From positions 1-64,000 of the forward strand of contig JADNRV010000020.1 in NCBI GenBank assembly GCA_015499995.1: a stretch of DNA of 64,000 nt, written 5' to 3'. The notes beneath the pieces were generated by a model. The model was not told the DNA's origin. It did not search any database and saw nothing but the letters and a program-made list of their open reading frames with translations. This document shows positions 9,117 through 20,277 of the stretch, one piece after another (the stretch's first letter is position 1; each line of letters opens with the position of its first letter). The position numbers were made by a program, and so were the translations under genes. The DNA comes from Flammula alnicola (lineage: Eukaryota; Basidiomycota; Agaricomycetes; Agaricales; Strophariaceae).

Positions 9117-10529
9117 TTTTTATATACTTTCTGTAGTAACTTTTCGTAATATACTCCATTAACAATTAACGCGCACATGTAACTACGACAGTGAGCGGCT
9201 AGAAATGAGCACCAAGAATGGTAACGCAAAATTACTTGCATTGTTTCTTTTTTGCTGTACCCTTGTCCGCCATCATTCCCAGATAAAATTGGTATCAATG
9301 GATTTGTTTTTATGAGTAGATTACAACTAGATATAAAAAAGCGACGGGACGAATGAATAGCAGCCAGAATGCAAAATCTGCTAGAAAGTGATCAAATCTA
9401 TTTTTAGCGCCCATCCTATGCCTGCTCGCAAAGAGCTGAAGCTGCCTCCGTCCTTTTCCTTCCTCATTTGCCTACAAATATGGTGTCATTCAGTTTGCAT
9501 TTACTTGCAGATTATGGATATGTATATAGAAATTAGGGGACATGTGAATAGAGACCAAGGGAATGAAAAAAAAACATTTCGGAGTTTTGAAATCTATTTA
9601 TATCGCTCATCCTACTGTAGCGCCCGTCTGTGCACCCAAAGATGCATCCATCCTTTCCTGACCTCTCTTAAGCATAAAAGTAGTACTATTAGCTTTGCAT
9701 TTACTTGTAGAATATAACCATATAATAATATCAATGAAATTTCAAAGGGAAGAGCGCCTGAAGGTCAAAATGTATGGCCATCCATATTTAGAAAGCCATC
9801 AAGACCTATTCCGCTCCGCCATGTGCACGGCCGCGCACTAAAAATAGTGTAGAAGTGCTTAGAATTAAAAATAGATCGCCAGGAACATGAAATAATATAA
9901 TGATGTCATTGCAATGACGGTCTCCCGGAAATTCAGGTTATTTTTAGAACTACATCCAAAGTCATCCTTTGCAATCCACCCCGTCCCGCCCCCTATGGGG
10001 CGCGCAAATGAAGGATTTGGATAGAGAAAAATCAGGGCTACGCAATGGTATTTTTCCCGTGCCCAAAAGCGCCCGCGACGATGAGCAACACCTAAAATAC
10101 AGCCCCGGACATCATTTGCTGCATTGTTGACAGCTGTTTACCATCAGCTCCACCCTAAATGGGACCGTCATCCAAAGCCATGCGCGCCAATCCACCCGCT
10201 CCCGCCATTCCCGACGCGCGGAAATACCTAGAATAAATCAAATAATATATATAGAGCCTAACGGAATTTTTCCCGCGCTCAAATGCGCCCCAACGACGTG
10301 CAGCACCATATTTTGTGCCCGCCCATCAAATCTATGCATTGTTGATGTGTATTTACTATAACCCGCCGCCTGCAAGGTGAGCAAAACCTGCCCCGGCTCA
10401 TCCGGCATGTATATACAGTGTGTTACATGGTCTTAGGCAACGGCCTAAGTGGGGCAAACCTGTCATCTATGTATAACGTATTTTAGGCCACAGCCTAGGT
10501 ATCATACATGACCCTAGCTGCTACAGGTG
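9083..10529 (-). repeat. Right arm of the foldback element (long inverted repeat)
   Basis: This is the reverse-complement partner of 4571-5991, readable from the TAGGCCACAGCC end region inward to the hairpin at 9083-9116. No gene is visible in it. Confidence 0.85.
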
Positions 10530-10537
10530 CTATCCAT
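10530..10537. repeat. Right target-site duplication of the foldback element
   Basis: CTATCCAT; partner of CTATCCAC at 4563-4570, with one mismatch. Confidence 0.65.
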
Positions 10538-11389
10538 CGCCCCACTCTCCGCGGTACCCCGGCTTCCCGACGTTCGGCCATAGATCGTGCCGTCCGAAAC
10601 TTTAGAGCCACCACTGACGCCTCCAATCGCTCTGCGGAGCCAGGTCCTCAGGCACGTCAAGGTTCTTTGGAGCCCGGCGAAATCCCTACTGGTCGTTCCG
10701 TCCTGGCACCCTGGTCCACGGCCCATGTCCCACTCCTTACCTATGAAGAGTTTCGATTGGAAATCCTTTCGGATAGGGACTTCGATCAAATCATTGAAGC
10801 AGTTGCTGGAAATTATCACTTACAATACAACGTCGAAGCCATTCACAACGCCCACCAGACCATCGACAATCTCACCCTGGAACTAGCCCGCCACCGCACC
10901 ATCGCGCTCAATGCGTTCGACCAAGCTATGTGGCACGGACTCGCTGACCGCGTCGAGCCCATATTTTCCCTTCGCAGAAGAAGACGCGTCGACAGGGCTA
11001 ACGCCAGCCTTGGGGTATTCCCTATCTCAGTTGAAACATCCAACTCCTCAAACCCGGACCAGCGCCCCCGTACCCTTAGGCGAACCGCTCCCGTTCGACC
11101 ACGCAATCCCACCGCCTCTACGACTAGACGCTACGGTCGCATTTGCTTCATCTGTGGAGCCACCGATCACGTAAAAAAGGATTGCTCCCATTTCATTTGC
11201 CGAATCTGCCATGAAGCGCGCCCCGGCCATGTCCAGTCGGACTGTCCGCGCTGGAGTTCCTCCAGCAACTCATCCCACGACGACAGTCCCATCAAACTCG
11301 AAGGGGACTACTCTCTAGATCCAGAAGCAGAGGCCAACATCTCCGGCGAACCGTACGGGAACTAGTCGAGCTGGAATCTCGACCATAAC

Positions 11390-11396
11390 AGGGGGG
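11390..11396 (+). promoter_or_regulatory. Polypurine tract of element A
   Basis: An A followed by six G lies 3 nt before the LTR, the usual position for the plus-strand primer of LTR elements. Element B has a purine run at 21714-21723, also followed by TAA and the LTR. Confidence 0.7.
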
Positions 11397-11399
11397 TAA

Positions 11400-11892
11400 T
11401 GTTACGGTTCGTCAGCCCGTCCCATTTTTCTTTATCTTATCTACTTCTTGTCTGTCTCGTAATGTAGCCCAGCAGTACTGGACAATTCTGTTCCGTTATG
11501 AGTACCTTTCCGGTTCCGAATCTACTTTTAGTATGTACTATATTTAGTCCGACGACACGATTATCATCGGCATACCCTTTTGCTTACTGTACTACTTCTT
11601 ATGACTCTGGAGGAGTCATTTAGGTACGCTTCCACTACCTTGACACTTGGTCCGTTCGCGTCATCAACTAGTATAAAATACTGTAGTCTACTATCATGTA
11701 CTTTAGCTAGTTCTTGAGAATACACGGCAACAGCCAAGTCTTCTTATAACGAAACTCACGAATACTTAAGTTGGTTCGAGTCCAACCTCTAAGTACGAAC
11801 GATTGACTTAGCAGTTGCTTGAAGATACGATTAAGGTATCACTTAGAGATAAGAACACTTATCTTTAACGTTGTTACTTGAACATCGTAACA
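11400..11892 (+). repeat. 3' LTR of element A (493 bp)
   Basis: It starts TGTTACG and ends CGTAACA, a 7-bp terminal inverted repeat. It begins 35 nt after the last ORF stop. Element B has the same terminal heptamers and the same 35-nt spacing. The 5' LTR is outside the window, so the age cannot be estimated from LTR divergence. Confidence 0.9.
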
Positions 11893-11897
11893 GGTAC
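11893..11897. repeat. Probable 3' target duplication of element A (GGTAC)
   Basis: It directly follows the LTR. The empty site in the right helicase copy reads GGAAAGTACC at 27753-27762, so GGTAC (reverse complement GTACC) is helicase sequence. The matching 5' copy would lie before the window. Confidence 0.6.
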
Positions 11898-13175
11898 TTT
11901 CCATTGCACCACGATATCGACATCTGGAATATCACAGCCCTAATACTTTTGTCAGCACACCATCTAAGGAAAGAATGAGATAAATGTGTACTTACCATCC
12001 CGGCAGCATCAGTACACACTAATAAGCGAACCTGTCCCTCGCGAAATAGTTTCATGAGCTGCTTCCGATATCTCTTTGACATAGCTGCGTTGTACGGCCT
12101 CACGAGACCATAATGTCGGAACTTTGGATCAACACGCGCATTGAGGTAGTCATTGATTTCGCTACCTCCCTTGACATCGTCAATGTAGACAAATCCTTTC
12201 TTGATATTGAGAGGTGAAGCCATGGATGTTGGAACAAGAAAGTCGAGGTCTCAGAAACTATTCATAGGATGCTCCATTGCGCGAACAATTTGCGTGATGT
12301 TGGGTCGATCATTGCCAATATTGAGAAAGAGGTATTCATTCTGATTGAATTGTAACTTGCTAACCAGATCTTGATGGACTCGGGGAGTTAGTGTAGCTGT
12401 TACAGCGACAATGGAGGTGTTGCAAGGGAGAAAGGCGCGAATGTTGCCAATCGAGCCATACTGCTTGTGAAATGAGGTGCCCCAGTGTGACACACAATGT
12501 GCTTCATCAATGAAGACAGAAAGGCACCGCGATCCGAAAGCTGGTTTACGAAGAACACCGTCTATGAACCGGCACGACAGCAGCATCTCGGGCGACAGAA
12601 TGACAATTTGCCAGTTACCAGCGACAATATCCTGGACAAGATGTGAGATTAACGACGTCCAATCTGATGTAAAATGAACATTGACTTACATTCAATACCT
12701 CTGGCTTGCATCCTCCATTAGTACTATTAATTGCCATAGCTTCGAGCCCAAATTCATCTCGAAAAGTGGCGACCTGCAAAAATTAGATATGATTAATGAA
12801 ATACTATATCAGTTGAACACATACCTGTTCTTCTTGAAGAGCCAACAATGGCGAGACAACGAGAGTAACCATTCCTTTGCTCGATGGCAAAAGGTGAGGT
12901 CCTGCGGCTATCCCTGTTTTTCCAGCACCAGTTGCTGCATGAAGAAGAACATCTTTCTGAAGAACCTGGGCTCGCATACACGAGAGTTGGAAATCATGTG
13001 CGCCATCTGTCCATTTCTTGTAATGGGTTTTAATAAGATTCGGCAGGTGTTCAAGCTCTTTCTCCATTTCTGCAAGTTGGGTGGCTGAGATTTTCGGTGC
13101 TGGTGGTTTCGAGGGTTTGGTATGCCTGGCTTTATGGCGGGTGCCAACAGGTGGTTGCGATGGTGTTGACAACAT
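11893..13175 (-). pseudogene. RecQ-like helicase, left copy, truncated by element A
   Basis: The ATG is at 13175. Exons run leftwards through the Walker A box (GAGKTG), the DEAH box (FIDEAHCVSHWG) and motif III (VAVTATLTP) to the TDAAGM block. The gene is then cut at 11893 by the LTR of element A. The in-frame TGA at 12251-12253 is the same stop as in the right copy (27402-27404), so it predates the duplication. The C-terminal half, including the QRAGRAAR motif, is missing here. Introns match those of the right copy. Confidence 0.88.
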
Positions 13176-14661
13176 GGTGGATGGTGGATAGAAAGGCAAG
13201 TGATCGAAAAAATTGTGATCGCGGATTCCAGTCTTGAATTACCAGCCCAAAGCAAACTTGGTTCTGTCGAGTCGACTATGTCTGCCAGCTGACACTACAT
13301 GATTCTCTCCTCTGATGATACAGCACCGGTGTCAGACCTTCCACCTTCGGATCCACCGGAATACTCTGATATGGAGGATGAGATGGGTGAAGTTGATCAT
13401 AATAGAGATTTTCTTACCTCGGACGACATACCCCTCGCCACAACTTTAGATGATATCCCACTTGCTGCAGATGAGCCAAGCTCAGAATATATCCCACTGG
13501 CTGAAGTCATTCGAAACCGACAACAGAATTTCACAGCACCACTACCCAATATAATACACCACCAACGCCTTCGCAGCTCCTCGCTTCCCACACCTGTACA
13601 AGCTACTGCGGAGAGCGATGATATCCTCTACACTCCTAGAACTGAGAAACGGCACCGAGACACGATTATGACACAAAAGCGGCTAACAACGATGAGTCTG
13701 AACAACACCCGACGGTTAGAACAGGCTGAAGAAGAAAGAATTATGAAGATCAACTCACGAAACAAAGTGTTCAAGGATATTCTCGGTACTCTGCAACAAA
13801 GAGGATATTCCTTGGCAGAGTTTCTCCACTATGTCTTTAATCCGTCGACACTTCATATCTTCGACTGGCGGTGGCGAGGATTTTTTCGTAACAAGGAAAC
13901 TGTAAAGGAAATTCTCAACTACTGGGTGTCGGGATATAATGACTCAACAAATACCTTGATGGAAACCTGGATTTTGGAGCAAACAGAAGCCATCGTTAGG
14001 CAGGAATCCAAGGCGATAACAGATTCAGGCATGTTGCGCAAACAACTCGGGTGGTTGATGAAGATTTTTTCCTGGGCTATAGCCTCGCATCCATGACACG
14101 CCAGCTTCGTGAAATGGCTCCGAGGTCCTTTCAACTGTTTGATGCATTCTCTACTACAAGGAGGCAGGAGCGAGAGATGAAAGAGAAGTCGCGCCAACGT
14201 CAAGAATTGGTATGTAATGTCGCCCAAAAATTCCGTAGTCTAGAATCTGATATAATAAACAGATAAAGGGCTCCGCCATCCTCTCTCTTCTACGAAGCAA
14301 AAGTCAGAACAACAATTATGCCCAGGCTGTACTTGGAACATACCTGATGGCAACAGGTGCACAGCGCCAACACTTCCATGTCTTTTCATCTCTTGGGACA
14401 AGTATGTCCTACAACAGCATCATCTCACGTTCAACGAGCGGAAAGGATCCTGCTGAAACTAAAGGAGGACAGGAGCCTGCCGCAAGTAAGGAGCCTGCCA
14501 CTCCAAGTAAAGAGCCTGCCGAAAGCAATGGAGGAGAACAATCAGCAACCACGAAACGCAAAAAGCAGACACCTGGAACACTTTACCTCTTGTCCCAAGC
14601 ATGTAGGAGGACCACGCAAATGGTGGCCAAATCACATTTATTTATGACTGTATACGACAAC

Positions 14662-14666
14662 GTCAA
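14662..14666. repeat. 5' target duplication of element B (GTCAA)
   Basis: An identical GTCAA lies at 22183-22187. The uninterrupted site is present once in the right arm (near 24986-24992, reverse strand), which proves the insertion is later than the inverted duplication. Confidence 0.95.
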
Positions 14667-15122
14667 TGTTACGATTGCACCTGGTTCGCGCACGCACACT
14701 CGTACGCACGTACTTTTTCTCCTTACTTACACTAGCTATGCACCGTCCATCCACTTCCGATCCCATCACTTGCCGCATAGCTCTCCCCCATATCCCGCTT
14801 CTTTTATATGTTTCACTCCTATCTGTTTTACATCCATCGGTTCTGCGATGGATATCTTACATGTATCATAACACGTCCGAGACGTGTTTTATCTATTACT
14901 CCAGACTAGCTACTTAGTATAAATACTAGAGTAGCATACAATGTATTCCTTAGCTAGATCTTGAGAATCATGCCTTGAGTATCTAGTACACCTTGATCCC
15001 TCTTGAACACTCTAAGTCGTTTGCGAACGCTTAAGTGACTTTGAACCTCGACCTCAGTCTTGAAATACGACTTAGGCATTATTTATCCTACTGGATATTT
15101 TATTGCTTGTCAAGTCTTAACA
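14667..15122 (+). repeat. 5' LTR of element B
   Basis: Starts TGTTACG; the last bases read CTTAACA where the 3' LTR has CGTAACA. Of about eight differences from the 3' LTR, six are CpG against TpG or CpA. Confidence 0.95.
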
Positions 15123-15370
15123 AAAGATCTAGCTCCCTCTCTACCCCGCTTGCTACCTAGCATAGCGGTCACCCCACTTTGACACCACGACATCCCGAAG
15201 AACTATCAGAGCACCTAGTGCAACCCCCAGTCCAGAACCTGAAAGACCTGTTGAGGATACTACCACCCAACACCCAGAAACTACTGCTAGGCAATACACC
15301 AGAGTAGGAAGAACAGAAAGGAGAACATCTGTATCTCCATCATCGAACGAAGAATTCTACGAAAACAGGA
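15123..15370 (+). other. Element B leader and collapsed gag 5' region
   Basis: About 250 nt between the LTR and the remaining gag frame. A short Pro/Thr/Glu-rich reading stretch is visible, but there is no room for the usual gag capsid domain, so a deletion has probably joined the gag start to its C-terminal third. I do not see a convincing tRNA primer-binding site just after the LTR. Confidence 0.5.
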
Positions 15371-15889
15371 ATGAAAGAACAATTCACCCTAACAGACCTC
15401 TTTGCAAGGTCAATCAACCCTGGACTTCGAGGAGACATCTATGACAAGGTGGAGACACTCCCTGACACCCTCGAAAAATGGTATGAAATTGCAAAAAATT
15501 ACGCTACCAGATGGAGCGTAAGGAATAGGATGAAAGCACGACAATCTGGAAAGATCCCGATCCCCATCAAACAAACTGAAAAAAGAACCTGGAACTTCAC
15601 CAGACCTGCACCCCGCGACCCAAACGCCATGGACATTGATGCCATGAGCGTCGAAGAACGAACAGAACTCATGCGGAAGGGTGCTTGCTTCTTCTGCAAG
15701 GAACAAGGACACCGAGCAGCCGACTGCCCAAAGAAGAAAGGCAAACAGCCAACCAAGAAATATGAACCACCAGCCAAAAAGAAATACAACGCCAAGGATG
15801 CGCATGCCCACATTCGAGCCTTGATTGAAGACATGGAAGAAGAAGAACAGAATGACCTATTTGGTCGTCTGGCAACAACGAATTTTTAA
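15371..15889 (+). CDS. Gag remnant of element B with one CCHC knuckle
   Basis: 172 codons. The N-terminal part (LPDTLEKWYEIAKNYATRW) resembles the end of a gypsy capsid domain. A basic linker leads to the zinc knuckle CFFCKEQGHRAADC (about residues 104-117) and a Lys-rich tail. The length is well below a normal gypsy gag, so the front of the protein is missing. The frame ends at TAA 15887-15889, overlapping a five-T run. Confidence 0.8.
   Translation: MKEQFTLTDLFARSINPGLRGDIYDKVETLPDTLEKWYEIAKNYATRWSVRNRMKARQSGKIPIPIKQTEKRTWNFTRPAPRDPNAMDIDAMSVEERTELMRKGACFFCKEQGHRAADCPKKKGKQPTKKYEPPAKKKYNAKDAHAHIRALIEDMEEEEQNDLFGRLATTNF
15883..15889 (+). promoter_or_regulatory. Candidate -1 frameshift site at the gag/pol junction (element B)
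   Basis: AAT TTT TAA: five T overlap the stop, as at 97-103 in element A (GAT TTT TGA). A -1 slip on TTT gives TTA AAA AGG and then an open pol frame. Here pol also has an ATG at 15907, so re-initiation is a possible alternative. Confidence 0.5.
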
Positions 15890-16444
15890 AAAGGAGAACT
15901 GAATCGATGTCAGTCTCTCCGTATTTATCTATTTACTCAGTACTGGTGGCAGATATCCGGAATAAAACTATGTTATTACCATGCTCGATATCTCAAGGCC
16001 CCACTGAAAATAGAAAAATCATCGAAACCAAAGCCCTGCTTGACTCTGGAGCAGGAGGACTTTTTATCGACCGACAATTCGCTAAAGAAATGGGACTCGA
16101 GCTCACCAAACTCGACGAACCACTCCTGGTAAAAAATGTCGATGGAACCCGAAACAAGGAAGGAACGATTACCCATTACGTCGAGTTGGATTTTAGCATC
16201 AAAAACAAAACAACTCGTCAACAACTTAAGGTTACAGGGCTTTCCAAAAACCAAATCACCCTAGGTTTCCCATGGCTCCAAAAAGAAAACCCGATGATCG
16301 ACTGGAAGGCTGGAACCCTGACCTGGAAACCTCGACCGGCAATCAAACAAAAAAGGAACTTCTCTGGACTTTTTCCAAAAAAGAATTACCCAAAGGGGAT
16401 TCATTTAGGAATACCTTGAAGGCAACAATCGAAGAAATCACAGA

Positions 16445-16452
16445 CGAACAGG
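16445..16452. repeat. Left target duplication of the MITE (CGAACAGG)
   Basis: An identical octamer lies at 17068-17075. Confidence 0.85.
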
Positions 16453-17067
16453 TAGTGTTTAAAGGTCCAGTCTTGGGACTGGAAAAAGACCGCAACCAGA
16501 CCGGACTGGACCGCAAAAAGACCGGACCAGCAGTCCGGTCTTTTGATTTTGAGAATCAAAGACCGCAAAAAGACCGGTCTCGGTGGACCGGTCTTTGCGG
16601 TTAAGACCGGTCTGAACCGGCTACTTTTTAGCCCTGATTTATCCCTTCAAATCGGCCCCAAGGGCATCCAGATTGGTAAAGTTTTGGCTGAGAAATAAAT
16701 AAAACAGTCAAAAAGTGTCTAAAAGAGTAGAAAATGCGGAATATTAGTGTAGAACAGTCAATTCTCAACGAAATTTAACGTTCCAGGGCTCAATTTCAAG
16801 GTATATATCATGTCTACAAATATTACTGATACATATATATCAAATTACTGGTGGTTTGCATCGAAAAACCGGTCTCAGACCGGTTAAGACTGGTTAAGAC
16901 CGGAATCTGGTTCAGACCGGTCCAAGACTGCAAAAGACCGACGTAGACCGGTCTGAATCGGTCCAGTCCGGTTTTTTGACATCTTGGGATGTATATGGAC
17001 CGGTCTCGGTCTCGGTCTATGTCCCTGGGGGCCAAAAGACCGGACTGGACCGGACTTCAAAACACTA
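16453..17067. mobile_element. hAT-like MITE, 615 bp, rich in ACCGGT palindromes
   Basis: Its ends TAGTGTTT and AAACACTA are inverted, and an 8-bp target duplication flanks it, as for hAT elements. Both subterminal regions hold many copies of AGACCGG/CCGGTCT in both orientations, often as the palindrome GACCGGTC, while the middle is AT-rich. It has no coding capacity. The repeated motif may be the subterminal binding site of its transposase, which is inference. Confidence 0.85.
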
Positions 17068-17075
17068 CGAACAGG
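17068..17075. repeat. Right target duplication of the MITE (CGAACAGG)
   Basis: Exact match to 16445-16452; pol sequence of element B resumes here. Confidence 0.85.
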
Positions 17076-20000
17076 CAAACGGACCAAGGATTGAACCATA
17101 TGATGAGTCAACCCCAATATTGGAACTAGCGGACCTCCCTCTCACCTCCAACAAGGTGACGGAAACCTCTACGAACATGGACAAACTCGAGGAGCTTCTA
17201 ATTTCTTCAATGAATCTGACGGAAGAAGAAGAAGTCTATATTAACCTCAAAATGACAACCTCCCAAACCTTGGCGCTAAAACATGAAACGCCAAAAGTAG
17301 GGAGAACCTTGGAACAGATGATACCGGCAGAATACCATGACTACCTGGACCTATTCGACGAAAAGACAGCAAATCGGTTTCCTATATCCTGATCATGGGA
17401 TCATAAAATCGAAATGAAAGAAGGCTTCAAACCAAAGGTTTTCAAAGCCTATAATCTATCACAACCGGAAGAAATCGAACTGGACAAATTCATAAAGTCA
17501 AACCTGGAAAAAGGATATATCAGACCATCGAAATCTCCCATGGGATCTTCATTTTTCTTCGTTCAAAAGAAAGATGGGAAACTCAGACCCTGTCAAGATT
17601 ATCGGTTTCTAAATGAGTGGACCATCAAAAATGCCTACCCACTCCCACTGATCCCGGAACTTATGGACAAACTGAAGGGCGCCAAATACTTCACTAAACT
17701 CGATGTCCGATGGGGATACAACAATTTTCGAATCCGAAAAGGCGACGAATGGAAAGCGGCTTTTAAAACCAACAAAGGACTCTTTGAACCTACAGTCATG
17801 TTCTTCGGAATGTGCAATTCTCCAGCCACCTTCCAAGGAATGATGGATGATATCTTCAAAGATATGATGTCTGAAACAAGCATCGAGCATTGGATAATCA
17901 TCTACATGGACGACATCCTAATTTTCTCCAAGGATAAACTCAGATTGCGAGAATACACAAGACGTGTCCTCCAACGCCTCAGGGAAAACGACCTCTATTT
18001 GAAACCGGAAAAATGTCTTTTCGAACAACTAAAACTGGAATACCTGGGAATGATCATTGAAGAAGGCCAGATCTCGATGGATCCTTCGAAGCTCAAAGGC
18101 ATCCGAGATTGGCCAATTCCCAAAACAGTCAAACAGGTTCGATCATTCCTGGGCTTCGGCAACTTCTACCGGCGATTCATCTGGGCATATTCAGAAATAG
18201 CCCGATCGCTAAATGAATTACTAAAAAAGGACAAGAACTTCGACTGGACCACTGCAGCCCAAAAATCATTCGACGAACTGAAGAAACGATTTACTGAAGA
18301 ACCCGTCTTGATAATGGCAGACACCTCGAAACCCTTCCTCATCGAGTGTGATGCTTCTAAATATGCATCTGGAGCAGTCCTGATGCAAGAAGACTCAAAC
18401 GGACAACTGCACCCCTGCAGTTTCACTTCGAAAACCTTCTCACCGGCCGAACGAAACTATGAGATCTATGACAGAGAACTGCTAGCAATGATCAGAGCCC
18501 TGCAGGAATGGCGACACTATATTCAAGGATCCCAGTTCACGACAATAATCCACTCAGACCACAAAAACTTGATGTATTTCAGATCGACACAGAAATTAAA
18601 TCGAAGACAAGCCAGATGGTCGCTCTACCTATCTGAATTTGATATCAAACTGATCCATCAAGCAGGAAGCAAGATGGTTCAATCTGATACCCTGTCCCGG
18701 CGACCAGACTTCATCCCTGATGAAGACCACGACAATGAAAACCAAACCTTGCTACCAGAAAGCCTATTCATCAACCTGATCGACCTCGACCTCCAAGAAA
18801 AGATTGCTTCCTCGGAGAAATATGACACGGAAGCAACAGAGGCAATCAAACGTCTATTGGACGGTGGACCAAAGAACTTGCAAAACGACCTTGAAGACTG
18901 GACAATCGAAGACCTAGACAGAAAGGACATGCTCTTTTATAAAGGCAAGAATTATATACCGGACGACCGAAACCTACGTCGAGAGATTGTGAGAAGATAC
19001 CATGATTCACCCACTGCTGGACACCCTGGACAACTGGAGACCTTTAACGCGGTCAAGGAACATTATTGGTGGCCCGGAATGCGAACCTTTGTCAACAACT
19101 ACGTAAAAGGATGTGGTGCATGCCAACAATTTAAAATAAACAGGTCACCTTCCAAGCCAAGCTTAATGCCGATCGAAGGCTCAGAATCGAAAAGACCATG
19201 GGCAGACCCGACAATGGACTTCATTACCGGATTACCACCTATTGAAGGGAAAGACGCCGTATTGGTTGTGGTCGACCACGGATCTACTGGGGGGGTGATC
19301 ACCATCCCCTGTTCTACTTCGACAATGGAAGAAGAGGCAGGCCAACTTTTACTCGACAACCTTTACAAGAGGTTTGGTCTATCTGACAGCATCCTGTCTG
19401 ACCGAGGCCCCCAATTCGCTGCAAGAGCATTTAGAGAACTCCTCCGACTCCTTGGAATCAAATCAAAATTGACGACCGCTTACCATCCACAAGGAGATGG
19501 AGCCACTGAACAAGTCAATCAAGAAATTGAAGCCTATATTTCGATCTTCTGCTCATCAAACCCAGACACTTGGCTCTACAAGTTAAGCACCATGGAATTC
19601 ACCTACAACGATCGGAGACATGCAGATAGGACAAGAACCCCGTTCGAACTAACTTTGGGATATTCACCATTGGCAATCCCCACATCATACGAAAACACGA
19701 AATTTCCAAACGTTGAAGAAAGAATGAAACACCTAATCAAAGACCGAAAGGAAGCCCTTGCCGCACATGAGCTGGCAAGAGCAAGAATGGCTGAACGTCG
19801 CCGATCAAACTTTGTCGCATTCAAAAAAGGACAAAAAGTGTGGCTTGACTCCAGGAATCTGAAAACCCGGTATAACAAAAAGATGAAGCCAAAACGCGAA
19901 GGACCATTCGAAATCCTAGATGTCCTCGGACCATTAATGTATCGCCTTCAACTCCCCAAGAACTGGAAGATCCACGATGTATTCCATGCCACTCTCCTCA

Positions 20001-20277
20001 TGCCATACACAGAAAACGACATCTACGGAGAGAACTTCACACAGCCACCTCCTGATATCATTGATGGAGAAGAGGAGTACGAGGTCAAAGCTATTCTTAA
20101 CCACAAAAAGCTTCGAAACAAACAGGTGATGTACTTGACCAGTTGGGAAGGATATTCGATCACCGAGACCACGTGGGAACCGGAGGAGTCATTCGCCAAC
20201 GCACAGGAAATTTTGGACACCTACAAGCAGCGCCACGACCTCTGATATTTGACGATCATCCCGAACACAGCCGGATC

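Larger units (their letters stand above)
4571..10529. mobile_element. Foldback-like TIR element, 5.96 kb, non-coding
   Basis: Its two ends are long inverted copies of each other (4571-5991 and 9083-10529), with ends resembling TAGTAGCTAG and TAGCAGCTAG. The arms share block after block, including the GGCCTAAAATACG end region, the TTTTTAGCGCCCATCCTATG block and the TGATGTCATTGCAATGA block. The core has GC-rich flanks rich in short inverted repeats around an AT-rich island. I see no convincing gene in any frame; the long frames in the core are low-complexity products of biased triplets. The 8-bp duplication suggests mobilisation by an hAT-type transposase acting in trans. It could also be a composite built from several hairpin elements. 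Confidence 0.75.
4394..11365 (+). pseudogene. 3' zinc-knuckle ORF of element A, split by the foldback insertion
   Basis: The 5' part starts at ATG 4394 and is Ser/Thr/Pro-rich. It runs into the foldback element at 4571 and meets a stop at 4583-4585. The 3' part resumes at about 10530 and ends with TAG at 11365. Removing the element and one target copy (5967 bp, a multiple of three) keeps the frame. The 3' part has a helical region, an arginine-rich stretch and two adjacent CCHC-type knuckles (CFICGATDHVKKDC and CRICHEARPGHVQSDC), as in retroelement nucleocapsids. Such a pair downstream of integrase is unusual. It may bind element RNA or DNA, but that is inference. Confidence 0.75.
1..11892 (+). 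mobile_element. Ty3/gypsy chromovirus-type LTR retrotransposon A, 5' end outside the window
   Basis: The order is the end of gag, then pol (protease, reverse transcriptase, RNase H, integrase, chromodomain), two extra 3' reading frames, a polypurine tract and a 3' LTR. The 5' LTR and most of gag lie before position 1. The pol frame is uninterrupted, so this copy was recently competent, but its last reading frame is split by the 5.96-kb foldback element at 4571-10529. The element sits inside the left copy of the RecQ-like helicase. The right copy at 27753-27762 has the uninterrupted site, with GGTAC as the expected 5-bp target duplication. Confidence 0.93.
15907..20245 (+). pseudogene. Pol of element B, broken
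   Basis: The protease part (15907-16419, DSGAGGLF active site) changes frame near 16377-16390 and is interrupted by the MITE. The frame resumes at 17068 and meets TGA at 17390-17392, where element A has an arginine codon. From 17414 a 943-codon frame runs to 20245 with reverse transcriptase (YMDD near 17906-17917), RNase H (DASKYASGAVL), an integrase zinc motif (GCGACQQF), the integrase core (MDFITGLP, LSDRGPQF, TEQVNQE) and a chromodomain (YEVKAILNHKKL to WEPEESFANAQ). Removing MITE plus one target copy (623 bp) restores the frame across that insertion only. Confidence 0.92.

Noticed and set aside
11768..11788. T-arm-like GTTGG TTCGAGT CCAAC in the LTR of element A, suggestive of a tRNA gene
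   Set aside because: No matching acceptor stem, D-arm or A-box at the right distance upstream; only the T-arm is present.
12681..13088. Plus-strand 135-codon frame (and its copy at 26567-26974 on the minus strand)
   Set aside because: Antisense shadow of the RecQ-like helicase exons; the helicase motifs are on the other strand.
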